64,000 nt of DNA from Cryobacterium sp. SO2 (lineage in GTDB: Bacteria > Actinomycetota > Actinomycetes > Actinomycetales > Microbacteriaceae), in assembly GCF_026151165.2 (NCBI RefSeq), contig NZ_CP117849.1:744001-808000 (forward strand). Reading direction: 5' to 3'. Made by a program: the position numbers and the translations under genes. Every line of letters starts with the position of its first letter. The first letter of the stretch is position 1. The notes under the pieces are model-generated. The model was not told where the DNA came from, ran no database searches, and saw only the letters and a program-made list of their open reading frames with translations. Below, one piece after another: positions 16,366 through 23,830 of this stretch.

Positions 16366-17283
16366 TCACTCAGAGCGGCTGTGGGGGCGCCAGCCGCGTG
16401 AACGCAGCGCCTGATCGACCCTGGCAATCACGTCGGCATCGGGGGTGTCCTTGAGCACCCTGATCACCCGCCAGTCCTCTGCCATGACCCCGTCGAGCCG
16501 ATCAACATCTCGGGCGAACTGCGCGTCATCCGTGCGGTGCTGTTCGCCGTCGTATTCCACCAGGGTGCGGTACCGGAGGTAGACCAGATCTCCCCGCACC
16601 CGGCGGCGCTGGTAACGCAGCGGGAGGTACACGTTGGTTTCCGGTTCGGGCAGGCCCGCCCGCACCAGCAGCAGCCGCAGCCGGGTTTCCTGGCGCGACT
16701 CGACGCGGGGGCGCACCCACTCCAGCGCCTGGCGCAGCCGACGGATGCCGCGCTGGCCGGCCCGCCCGGCCACCACTGCCGCGAGCTCCTCGGCCGTGTA
16801 CGGCGGATCCAGCACCCCGAGCAGGTGGTCTCCGACCGCAATGAGATCGTCCAGGCCCACGAGGGGTGCCAGTTCGCACCAGGTGGTCATGGGGTTCTGC
16901 ACGGTGAGCCCGCCGACGATCCATACCTCCGGGCGGCTGATCACGGTGTGCCCGGCTATCCCTGCGCCCTGCGGTGCTCGTTCGGGCACGACTGCGCTCA
17001 CATGCAGTCGGAGGTCGCGGGTGGCGTAGCGCGGCAGAGGCATCCCGAGCAGCTGCGCCGCGGTGACGTGACTGAAATAGTGCCCAGCCGGCATCACCGC
17101 CGCGTACGCCCTGGCCCGGTCGGACACCTCGTGCGGCGTGCCGGCAGCGACCCTGACGCCGTGGAACGGTGCGTCGAGGTCGTTCGCGGACAGGCGCTTG
17201 GGTGTGACGCCGGCCAGGCGGGCCTGGGCGACGGTGAACCCGTCGGGTGGAAGGCTGCGGGGGAGCTCCGTTCGCTTATGCAT
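16366..17283 (-). CDS. AbiEi-like/DUF559 (Vsr-fold) protein flanked by palindromes
   Basis: 305-residue protein with two recognisable parts. Residues 1-100 resemble the winged-helix domain of AbiEi-type (type IV) antitoxins: FTVAQARLAGVTPKRLSAND, then SHVTAAQLLGMPLP. The C-terminal part, about 200-305, is DUF559-like, related to the Vsr/PD-(D/E)XK nuclease fold: TLVEYDGEQHRTD followed by RDVDRLDGVMAEDWRVIRV. The E-Y-D and Q-H residues are candidate metal-site positions. No cognate AbiEii-type toxin is adjacent. Two 53-nt palindromes lie on each side, within 26 nt at the 3' end and 63 nt at the 5' end. No -10 hexamer sits at its ATG. Nuclease function is inferred, not shown. Confidence 0.75.
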   Translation of the reverse strand: MHKRTELPRSLPPDGFTVAQARLAGVTPKRLSANDLDAPFHGVRVAAGTPHEVSDRARAYAAVMPAGHYFSHVTAAQLLGMPLPRYATRDLRLHVSAVVPERAPQGAGIAGHTVISRPEVWIVGGLTVQNPMTTWCELAPLVGLDDLIAVGDHLLGVLDPPYTAEELAAVVAGRAGQRGIRRLRQALEWVRPRVESRQETRLRLLLVRAGLPEPETNVYLPLRYQRRRVRGDLVYLRYRTLVEYDGEQHRTDDAQFARDVDRLDGVMAEDWRVIRVLKDTPDADVIARVDQALRSRGWRPHSRSE

Positions 17284-17345
17284 CCGCCCAAACTGTCACC
17301 TCTGCGCGCTGCACGTCGGAGTTATCCACCGCTGCCGCCCACACG

Positions 17346-17398
17346 ACTTGCCGCAAAATGCCCTCTGGGCGGCGCTCAAGGGGGCTTTTGCCCGAAGT
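17346..17398. repeat. 53-nt palindromic repeat, copy C
   Basis: Begins ACTTGCCGCAAAATGCCC like copies A and B and ends CTTTTGCCCGAAGT like copy D, so it looks intermediate between the two subtypes. The outer 6 bp and the central AAAA/TTTT pair well, while the GCC/CCG segments do not. Confidence 0.8.
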
Positions 17399-17418
17399 CG
17401 ACGACGGGCCTGACGCCG

Positions 17419-17471
17419 ACTTCGGGCAAAGTTGCCCTTCAGCGGCGCTGATGGGGTGTTTTGCCCGAAGT
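17419..17471. repeat. 53-nt palindromic repeat, copy D
   Basis: Best-paired copy: perfect 15-bp outer arms (17416-17430 and 17460-17474), then a partly paired inner stem around TTCAGC-GGC-GCTGA. It lies 20 nt from copy C, the same spacing as between A and B, and 51 nt before the add promoter. Confidence 0.85.
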
Positions 17472-17522
17472 CGGGGCGGGCGCGGATGCGGCAGCATCGG
17501 GATACGCGCAGCGCAGGGGCGA

Positions 17523-17528
17523 TAGATT
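17523..17528 (+). promoter_or_regulatory. -10 hexamer of add (leaderless)
   Basis: TAGATT, 6 nt before the GTG at 17535. Confidence 0.5.
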
Positions 17529-17534
17529 GGAGGA

Positions 17535-18656
17535 GTGAATACGAGCACTGAGGAATACCTGATGCCCGGCAGCGGCGTCAGCATCAACGTCCTGCCCAAG
17601 GTCTCCCTGCACGACCACCTCGACGGCGGCCTCCGGCCGGCCACGATCATCGAGCTGGCCGAGTCGATCGGGCTGGACCTGCCCGCGTCGACCGAGTCCG
17701 ACCTGGCCGACTGGTTCGTCGGGCAGGCAGCATCCGGTTCCCTCGTGGACTACCTCAAGACCTTCGACATCACGGTCGCCGTGATGCAGACCCACGACGC
17801 CCTCGCGCGCGTGGCCCGTGAGTTCGTCGAGGACCTCGCCCTCGACGGCGTCATCTACGGTGAAGTCCGCTGGGCGCCCGAACAGCACCTCGCCGGCGGC
17901 CTCAGCCTCGACCAGGCCGTCGACGCCGTGCAGGAAGGCATCGAGGCCGGCATAGACCGCGTCGCGCAGGCCGGCCTGACGATCAAGATCGGCCAGCTGA
18001 TCACGGCGATGCGGCACGCCGACCGCAGCCTCGAAGTCGCCGAACTCGCCGTGCGGCACCGTGACCTCGGCGTGGTCGGCTTCGACATCGCCGGTGCGGA
18101 GGAGGGCTTCCCCGCCGGGAACCACACGGCCGCCTTCGACTACCTGGCGGAGAACCTCTTCCCGGTCACCGTGCACGCCGGCGAGGCCGACGGGCCCGAC
18201 AGCATCCGTGGCGCCCTGTTCGCCGGCCGGGCCCTGCGCCTGGGCCACGGGGTGCGCCTCGCCGAAGACATCGAAATCGGCCGCGAAGACCAGGACAACA
18301 CCTACGTCACCCTCGGCCCGCTCGCCCAGTGGGTGCGTGACCGCGAGATCCCCCTCGAACTGAGCCCGTCGTCGAACCTGCAGACCGGCGCCATCGCCGC
18401 GTGGGGCGACGACATCCTCGACCACCCGTTTGACCTGCTCTACCAGCTCGGCTTCCGCGTCACCGTCAACACCGACAACAGGCTCATGAGCGGCACCACC
18501 CTCAGCCGTGAGCTTGCCCTGCTGACGGATGCGTTCGGCTACGACCTCGACGACCTCGAGGCCCTGCAGCTCAACGCGGCGTCGAGTGCGTTCCTGCCGC
18601 TGGAAGAACGCGAAGAACTCGCCGACGCCATCGTCGCCGGCTTCGCCGACGCCTAG
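17535..18656 (+). CDS. add: Adenosine deaminase
   Basis: Zinc enzyme converting adenosine and deoxyadenosine to inosine and deoxyinosine, feeding the nearby purine nucleoside phosphorylase. Metal and catalytic residues are visible: H26 and H28 in LPKVSLHDHLDGGL, HAGE in FPVTVHAGEADG, the GHGVRLAED segment, and NTDNRLMSGT. The length is 373 residues from the GTG at 17535, which is supported by TAGATT 6 nt upstream. An in-frame ATG at 17562, with GAGGA 7 nt before it, is an alternative giving 364 residues. PTS IIA and IIB genes follow 29 nt downstream. Confidence 0.94.
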   Translation: MNTSTEEYLMPGSGVSINVLPKVSLHDHLDGGLRPATIIELAESIGLDLPASTESDLADWFVGQAASGSLVDYLKTFDITVAVMQTHDALARVAREFVEDLALDGVIYGEVRWAPEQHLAGGLSLDQAVDAVQEGIEAGIDRVAQAGLTIKIGQLITAMRHADRSLEVAELAVRHRDLGVVGFDIAGAEEGFPAGNHTAAFDYLAENLFPVTVHAGEADGPDSIRGALFAGRALRLGHGVRLAEDIEIGREDQDNTYVTLGPLAQWVRDREIPLELSPSSNLQTGAIAAWGDDILDHPFDLLYQLGFRVTVNTDNRLMSGTTLSRELALLTDAFGYDLDDLEALQLNAASSAFLPLEEREELADAIVAGFADA

Positions 18657-18685
18657 CCGACCCCACCCCAACCCCGAAAGCTGCC

Positions 18686-19168
18686 ATGTCGCTTCCCCCG
18701 CTTCCCCTCGACGCCATCGACCTCGGCCTGCACGTTCCCGACTGGCGGGCCGCCGTCGGCGCCGCCGGAGCAGCATTGGAGCGGAGCGGATCCACGTCTG
18801 CCGGCTACACCGAGCGCATGGTCGGCGTGATCGAGGAGTTCGGCGCCTACGTGGTGATCGCGCCCGGCCTCGCCCTGGCCCACGCCCGGCCCGGCCCCGA
18901 CGTGCTCACCGAGGGCCTGAGCGTGGTCACCCTGGCCGAACCGGTCGCGTTCGGGCATCCGCACAACGACCCCGTCAACGTGGTCCTGGGCCTGGCTGTC
19001 ACCACCGGAGACGAGCACGTGCACTTCGTGGCCGAGCTCGCAAACGTCTTCAACGATTCGAGCATCATCCCGGCGCTGGCAGCGGCACCGGACGCAGCAA
19101 CCGTCCGCTCACTCCTGGGCATCGCGGCACCAACCGGCGAACACGCCAGCACGGAGGATTCAGAATGA
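18686..19168 (+). CDS. PTS IIA component, mannitol/ascorbate (NtrA-like) fold
   Basis: 160-residue IIA domain of the fructose-mannitol/ascorbate fold. It normally takes phosphate from HPr and passes it to a IIB protein. The probable phosphorylated histidine is H66 in LALAHARPGPDV. The downstream segments GLSVVTLAEPVAFG and DPVNVVLGLA match the fold. It lies between add and a IIB gene, whose start overlaps its stop (ATGA). No IIC permease gene is adjacent, nor anywhere in the window. A regulatory or shared-transporter role is possible. Confidence 0.85.
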   Translation: MSLPPLPLDAIDLGLHVPDWRAAVGAAGAALERSGSTSAGYTERMVGVIEEFGAYVVIAPGLALAHARPGPDVLTEGLSVVTLAEPVAFGHPHNDPVNVVLGLAVTTGDEHVHFVAELANVFNDSSIIPALAAAPDAATVRSLLGIAAPTGEHASTEDSE

Positions 19169-19437
19169 AGATCGTCGCACTGTGCGGAGTCGGGATCGGC
19201 ACGTCAGCCATTCTCAAGGTGAACGCCGAACGCGCCCTCGAACGCCTGGACATCGAGGCTGACGTCACGGCGGCAGACATCGCCAGCGTGAAACTGGCGG
19301 CCGCCGACGCGCAGGTCATCCTCACCTCGTCCGAGCTGGTGCCGTCGATCGGCAAGACCAACGCCGACGTCATCGTCATCGACAATTTCTTCGACCTCGA
19401 CGAGCTCACCGCCAAGCTCGAAATCGCTCTCGGCTGA
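19165..19437 (+). CDS. PTS IIB component, lactose/ascorbate (SgaB) type
   Basis: 90-residue stand-alone IIB protein. The phosphocysteine is C7 in KIVALCGVGIGTS, the P-loop typical of ascorbate/galactitol IIB subunits. ILTSSELVPS and VIVIDNFFD complete the Rossmann-like fold. It is coupled to the IIA gene by a 4-nt overlap. With no IIC nearby, its phosphoryl acceptor is unclear. A perfect 24-nt palindrome follows the stop. Confidence 0.88.
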   Translation: MKIVALCGVGIGTSAILKVNAERALERLDIEADVTAADIASVKLAAADAQVILTSSELVPSIGKTNADVIVIDNFFDLDELTAKLEIALG

Positions 19438-19443
19438 GCCGGC

Positions 19444-19467
19444 GCGGATGCCCGGCCGGGCATCCGC
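19444..19467. terminator. Perfect palindrome between convergent genes
   Basis: GCGGATGCCCGG followed directly by its complement, 24 nt with no spacer. It occupies the 38-nt gap between the convergent IIB and mutase genes, which fits a bidirectional terminator. Confidence 0.6.
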
Positions 19468-19475
19468 ACCCGGGT

Positions 19476-21380
19476 CTAGCCGATGAGCGCGCGCATGCCC
19501 TTGTCGAGTTCGGCGAGGGCAATGGATGCGGCCTCCCGCCGTTCGGCAAGGGTGCCGACGGTGCTGTGGGTGTCGAGGTAGACCTTGAGCTTGGGCTCCG
19601 TGCCGCTGGGCCGCACCATCACCCTGGCGCCGTCGGTGAGCACGATCCGCAGCACGTCGCTCGCCGGCAGGCCGTTGAAGCCGCCGGAGAGGTCGTCGAT
19701 GTGGTCGACCCGGCTTGAGCCGATCATGGCCGGCGGGCTTTCCCGCAGGCGGCCCATCACCCGGTCGATCTCGGTGAGATCGGTGACGCGCACCGAGATC
19801 TGGCTGGACGCGAAGTAGCCGAACTTCTCGGCGAAGGCGTCGAGGTGCTCGGCGAGGGTCGACCCGTCGGCCTTGAGGTCGCTCACCAGCGAGAGCAGAG
19901 CGACGGCGGCGGAGATGCCATCCTTGTCGCGCACGGTGCCGGGGTTCACGAGGTAGCCGAGCGCCTCTTCGAAACCGAAGATCAGGCCAGGGGCGCGGGA
20001 GACCCACTTGAACCCGGTGAGGGTGTCGGCGAAGTCCAGGCCGTAGGCGTCTGCGACGGCCTTGAGGGCAGGTGTGGACACGATCGAGCAGGCCAGGGTA
20101 CCCTCGGCGCCGCCGTCGCCCGATACGGCGGCGGCGAGCTCCGCCGCACGCCAGCCGAGGATGGCGCCGACCTCGTTGCCGCTCAGCCGACGGTAGCCCT
20201 CCGGCGCCTCGGCGTCGGGGATGGCGATGGCGAGCCTGTCGGCATCCGGGTCGTTGGCGATGATCAGCTCTGCGTTCACCTCGCGTGCGGTCTCGTAGGC
20301 GAGATCCATCGCGCCGGGTTCTTCGGGGTTCGGGAACGCAACGGTTGGGAACGCCGAGTCGGGGGCGATCTGGGCGTCGACCAGGGTCGGCAGGGCGAAG
20401 CCGGCGGCATCGAGTACGCGGCGGGTGGTGTCCCAGCCCACGCCGTGCAGGGCGGTGTAGACGGTGTTCACCTGGGCGCGCGGCCGGTGGCCGACGGCGG
20501 CCGTCGCATCCACGTAGGCCTGCACGACGGACTCCGGAGCGGTCTCGTAGGCGGCGCGCGGCAGTTCGGTCACGAGCAGGGTGTCTGCGACGCGCTGGAT
20601 CTGGGCGGCGATCGCGACGTCGTCGGGGGAGACGATCTGCGAGCCCTCGTCGGTGTCGCCGAGGTAGACCTTGTAGCCGTTGTCGTTCGGCGGGTTGTGC
20701 GAGGCCGTGACCATGACGCCGGCGCTGGCGCCGAGGTGGCGCACGGCGAAGGCCAGCACCGGAGTCGGCAGCAGGCGGGGCAGCAGCACGGCGCGCACCC
20801 CGGCTCCGGCCATGATCGAGGCGGTGTCTGTGGCGAAGACGTGCGAGTTGCGGCGGCCGTCGTACCCGATGACCACGGAGGGGATGCTGCCGGGCCGGGC
20901 CGCGGCGGCCTCGGCGAGCAGGAACGCGGCCAGTCCGGCGGCGGCCTGGCTGACGAGCACGCGGTTCATCCGGTTGGAGCCGGCGGCGATCGCTCCGCGC
21001 AGGCCCGCCGTGCCGAAGGCGAGGCGCTCGTCGAAGCGGGAGTGCAGGTCGGCGACCGCGGCCGGGTCGCGGTCCTGGGCCTGCTGGATAAGCAGGCGCA
21101 GTTCGGCGCGGGTCTCCGGGTCAGGGTCCTGGGCGAGCCAGGCGGTGGCGGTCACGAGCAGCGCATTCAGCGGGTCGGTGGCCGTGGTGTCCAGCACCGC
21201 GGTGGCGGCGGGAACCTCGTCGGCACCGTCGACGGTCTCCATCACGGCGGTCTTCGGTTCGCGTTCGTCGCCGGGCGAGGTCTCGGCGGCGGCTGGCGCA
21301 TCCTGGCCGGCGTCTGGCGCGGCGGCGTGCGCGCCGCGCGGGCGAACGGTCTCGGCCGGGGTCTCGTCGTTCAGGCTCAC
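19476..21380 (-). CDS. Phospho-sugar mutase (PMM/PGM2-like)
   Basis: Alpha-D-phosphohexomutase family enzyme of 634 residues. The catalytic serine is in TASHNPPNDNGYK. The metal loop is NDPDADRLA, and the GFEEALGY sugar loop and the C-terminal RPSGTEPKLKVY phosphate loop are present. The first 65 or so residues are a low-complexity Ala/Pro/Asp/Glu extension not usual in the family. The GTG start at 21380 overlaps the pnp stop (GTGA), supporting it, although M47 is possible. Annotated relatives are called phosphomannomutase. Coupling to purine nucleoside phosphorylase suggests phosphopentomutase activity (ribose-1-P to ribose-5-P), as in PGM2. That substrate is an inference. Confidence 0.88.
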   Translation of the reverse strand: MSLNDETPAETVRPRGAHAAAPDAGQDAPAAAETSPGDEREPKTAVMETVDGADEVPAATAVLDTTATDPLNALLVTATAWLAQDPDPETRAELRLLIQQAQDRDPAAVADLHSRFDERLAFGTAGLRGAIAAGSNRMNRVLVSQAAAGLAAFLLAEAAAARPGSIPSVVIGYDGRRNSHVFATDTASIMAGAGVRAVLLPRLLPTPVLAFAVRHLGASAGVMVTASHNPPNDNGYKVYLGDTDEGSQIVSPDDVAIAAQIQRVADTLLVTELPRAAYETAPESVVQAYVDATAAVGHRPRAQVNTVYTALHGVGWDTTRRVLDAAGFALPTLVDAQIAPDSAFPTVAFPNPEEPGAMDLAYETAREVNAELIIANDPDADRLAIAIPDAEAPEGYRRLSGNEVGAILGWRAAELAAAVSGDGGAEGTLACSIVSTPALKAVADAYGLDFADTLTGFKWVSRAPGLIFGFEEALGYLVNPGTVRDKDGISAAVALLSLVSDLKADGSTLAEHLDAFAEKFGYFASSQISVRVTDLTEIDRVMGRLRESPPAMIGSSRVDHIDDLSGGFNGLPASDVLRIVLTDGARVMVRPSGTEPKLKVYLDTHSTVGTLAERREAASIALAELDKGMRALIG

Positions 21381-22210
21381 AGTGCGGCCACAATCTTGGC
21401 GAGCAGGGCGCTGATGGTGGCTTCGGCGGCCTGGCCGGCCTCGAGCACTTCACCGTGGCTGAGCGGGGTCTTCTGGATGCCGGCGGCAAGGTTGGTGATC
21501 AGCGACATGCCGAGCACCTCCATGCCGGCCTGGCGGGCCGCGATGGCCTCCAGGGCCGTGGACATGCCCACGATGTGACCGCCGATGGCCTTGGCCATCT
21601 GCACCTCTGCCGGCGTCTCGTAGTGCGGTCCGCGGAACTGGCAGTACACGCCCTCGTCCAGGGTGGCGTCGATGCCGCGGGCGAGGTCGCGCAGGCGCTG
21701 TGAGTACAGGTCGGTGAGGTCGATGAAGGTCGCGCCCTCGAGCGGCGAATCGGCGGTGAGGTTGATGTGGTCGCTGATCAGCACCGGGGTGCCCGGCTTC
21801 CAGGTCTCCCGGATGCCGCCGGCACCGTTGGTGAGGATCATGGTCGTCGCCCCCGTCGCGGCGGCGGTGCGCACGCTGTGCACGACCCGGCGCACGCCGT
21901 GGCCCTCGTAATAGTGCGTGCGGGCGCCGATCACCAGGGCGCGCTTGCCGGTGGGCAGCAGCACCGACCGCAGCATGCCCGCGTGGCCGGCGAGGGCCGG
22001 CGCGCTGAACCCGGTGATCTCCTGCGCGGGGATCGTGTGGGTGGTCTCGCCGATCAGGTCGGCGGCCTTCCCCCAGCCGCTCCCCAAGGTCAGCGCGATG
22101 TCGTGGTGCGCGACACCGGTGGCGGCGATGATTTCCTGGGCGGCGGTCCTAGCCACGTCGAAGGGGTTGGTTTCGGGCGCGTCAAGAGGATTGATCTCGG
22201 TCGTGAGCAT
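21377..22210 (-). CDS. punA: Purine nucleoside phosphorylase (trimeric type)
   Basis: Cleaves inosine, guanosine and their deoxy forms with phosphate to base and (deoxy)ribose-1-phosphate. At 277 residues it is the low-molecular-mass trimeric class. Phosphate and substrate motifs are LGSGWGK, RTHYYEGHG, LTNGAGGI, QFRGPHYETPAEV and GMSTALEAIAAR. The ATG at 22210 has TAGAGT 6 nt upstream. It shares a 4-nt overlap with the mutase gene downstream, which would take the sugar phosphate. With add across the convergent gap, the locus completes adenosine salvage. Confidence 0.94.
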   Translation of the reverse strand: MLTTEINPLDAPETNPFDVARTAAQEIIAATGVAHHDIALTLGSGWGKAADLIGETTHTIPAQEITGFSAPALAGHAGMLRSVLLPTGKRALVIGARTHYYEGHGVRRVVHSVRTAAATGATTMILTNGAGGIRETWKPGTPVLISDHINLTADSPLEGATFIDLTDLYSQRLRDLARGIDATLDEGVYCQFRGPHYETPAEVQMAKAIGGHIVGMSTALEAIAARQAGMEVLGMSLITNLAAGIQKTPLSHGEVLEAGQAAEATISALLAKIVAAL

Positions 22211-22216
22211 CCCCCT

Positions 22217-22222
22217 ACTCTA
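22217..22222 (-). promoter_or_regulatory. -10 hexamer of punA (leaderless)
   Basis: TAGAGT on the minus strand, 6 nt before the ATG at 22210. Confidence 0.45.
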
Positions 22223-22279
22223 ATTGCCCGCAGGCCCGCGCGGTTTGGCGGGTCCGGCCGGGGAGGACAGAATAAGTGA

Positions 22280-23719
22280 ATGCCTTACGAGTTCGAACGA
22301 AAACAACGCATCGCCATCATCGGCGGCGGCCCCGGTGGATACGAAGCGGCACTCGCCGGCGCCCAGCAGGGCGCGGAGGTGACCCTCATCGAACGGGTCG
22401 GCGTGGGCGGAGCCGCTGTGCTCACCGACGTCGTTCCGTCGAAGTCGCTGATCGCGACCGCGGAGGCATCGAACTCGATCCGCGAAGCCACCGATCTCGG
22501 TGTGCAGTTCTTCGTGCGCGACGCGAAGGGCAAGCCTCTGCACCCCGAGGTGGCGATCAACCTCGCCGCCGTGAACAAGCGCCTGCTCGCGCTGGCCAGG
22601 GAACAGTCCCAGGACATGCGGGAGACCCTCCTCAAGGCCGGGGTGAAGCTGCAGAGCGGCCACGGCCGGCTGGACGGCAGGGACGCCGTCATCGTCTCGA
22701 CCGGTGACGACGGCTCCGGCACCGACTTCGACCGGATCGAGGCGGACACCATCGTGCTGTCGGTGGGCGCCAGCCCCCGCACCATGCCCACGATGATGCC
22801 GGACGGCGAGCGGATCCTCACCTGGACCCAGCTGTACAACCTCAAGTCGGTGCCCAAGCACCTCATCGTCGTCGGCTCCGGTGTCACCGGTGCCGAGTTC
22901 GCCTCGGCCTACCGGGCGCTGGGCGCCGAGGTCACCCTTGTCTCCAGCCGCGACCAGGTGCTGCCGGGCGAAGACGTCGACGCCGCCGCGGTGATCGAGA
23001 ACGTGTTCAAGCGCAACGGCATGGTCGTGCTCAACAAGTCCCGCGCCGCCTCGGTCGAACGTACCGACTCCGGCGTGCTGGTGACCCTCACCGACGGCCG
23101 CACCGTCGACGGCAGCCACTGCCTCATCGCCGTCGGCGCCGTGCCGAACACCCAGGGCCTGGGCCTGGCCGAAGCGGGCGTGCAGCTGGACGAGTCCGGC
23201 CACATCCGGGTGAACCGGGTGGCGCGCACATCCATCCCCAACATCTACGCCGCGGGCGACTGCACCACGGAGATGCCGCTGGCCTCCGTCGCATCCATGA
23301 TGGGCCGCACCGCGGTCTACCACGCCATGGGTGACGCCGTGAACCCGATCGAGATCCGCAACGTGGCCGCCAACATCTTCACCCAGCCGGAGATCGCCAC
23401 CGTCGGCTGGACCCAGAAGGAGATCGAAGAGGGCGTTCGTCGGGGCGAGGTCTACAAGATGCCCCTCGAGTCCAACCCGCGGGCCAAGATGATGGGCATC
23501 AAGGACGGCTTCGTCAAACTGATCGCGTCCCGCGGCACCGGCACCGTCATCGGCGGCGTCATCGTGGGCCCCAAGGCCAGCGAGCTGATCTTCCCGCTCA
23601 CCCTCGCGGTGGAGCACGGCCTCACCGTCGACGAGGTCGCCGAGGCCTTCACCGTCTACCCGTCGCTCACCGGTTGCATCACGGATGCGGCGCGCGCGAT
23701 GCACAAGGTGCACTACTGA
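22280..23719 (+). CDS. lpdA: LpdA-type NAD(P)H-quinone dehydrogenase
   Basis: Flavoprotein disulfide-reductase family member of 479 residues, closest in pattern to mycobacterial LpdA, which reduces quinones rather than lipoamide. FAD binding is by IAIIGGGPGGYEA near residue 11 and NAD(P) binding by LIVVGSGVTGAEFA near residue 195. The AAGDCT motif and the C-terminal dimer domain (VYPSLTGC) are present. The redox CXXXXC after the first glycine-rich loop is absent: the segment reads GVGGAAVLTDVVPSKSLI with no cysteine. This excludes a dihydrolipoyl dehydrogenase. A CAGAAT hexamer lies 6 nt before the ATG, a weaker leaderless candidate. Confidence 0.9.
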   Translation: MPYEFERKQRIAIIGGGPGGYEAALAGAQQGAEVTLIERVGVGGAAVLTDVVPSKSLIATAEASNSIREATDLGVQFFVRDAKGKPLHPEVAINLAAVNKRLLALAREQSQDMRETLLKAGVKLQSGHGRLDGRDAVIVSTGDDGSGTDFDRIEADTIVLSVGASPRTMPTMMPDGERILTWTQLYNLKSVPKHLIVVGSGVTGAEFASAYRALGAEVTLVSSRDQVLPGEDVDAAAVIENVFKRNGMVVLNKSRAASVERTDSGVLVTLTDGRTVDGSHCLIAVGAVPNTQGLGLAEAGVQLDESGHIRVNRVARTSIPNIYAAGDCTTEMPLASVASMMGRTAVYHAMGDAVNPIEIRNVAANIFTQPEIATVGWTQKEIEEGVRRGEVYKMPLESNPRAKMMGIKDGFVKLIASRGTGTVIGGVIVGPKASELIFPLTLAVEHGLTVDEVAEAFTVYPSLTGCITDAARAMHKVHY

Positions 23720-23746
23720 CCCACAGCTCCACGCGCATCCGTAACT

Positions 23747-23812
23747 AACTGTTCCCCGTGCGGACAATTGCACCCGGCGTACCGGGACCAATTGTCCGCA
23801 CGGGGAACAGTT
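23747..23812. repeat. Large perfect inverted repeat between lpdA and accA
   Basis: Perfect 24-bp arms (23747-23770 and 23789-23812, outer end AACTGTTCCCCGTGCGG) around an 18-nt centre. The centre itself holds CCCGG-CGTA-CCGGG. It fills most of the 111-nt gap between convergent genes. It could be a bidirectional terminator, but it is longer and more perfect than the other terminators here and differs in sequence from the 53-nt repeats. Confidence 0.75.
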
Positions 23813-23830
23813 GCGTGCGGGGTGCGGGCG

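Noticed and set aside
16366..17283. Type IV AbiEi/AbiEii toxin-antitoxin system
   Set aside because: No adjacent nucleotidyltransferase toxin gene exists, and the C-terminus is DUF559-like instead of the AbiEi C-terminal domain.
16214..17471. CRISPR array
   Set aside because: The units are palindromic, diverge from each other, lie on both sides of a gene, and have no regular unique spacers or cas genes.
22280..23719. Dihydrolipoyl dehydrogenase (E3)
   Set aside because: The catalytic disulfide cysteines are absent, so the E3 reaction is not possible by the usual mechanism.
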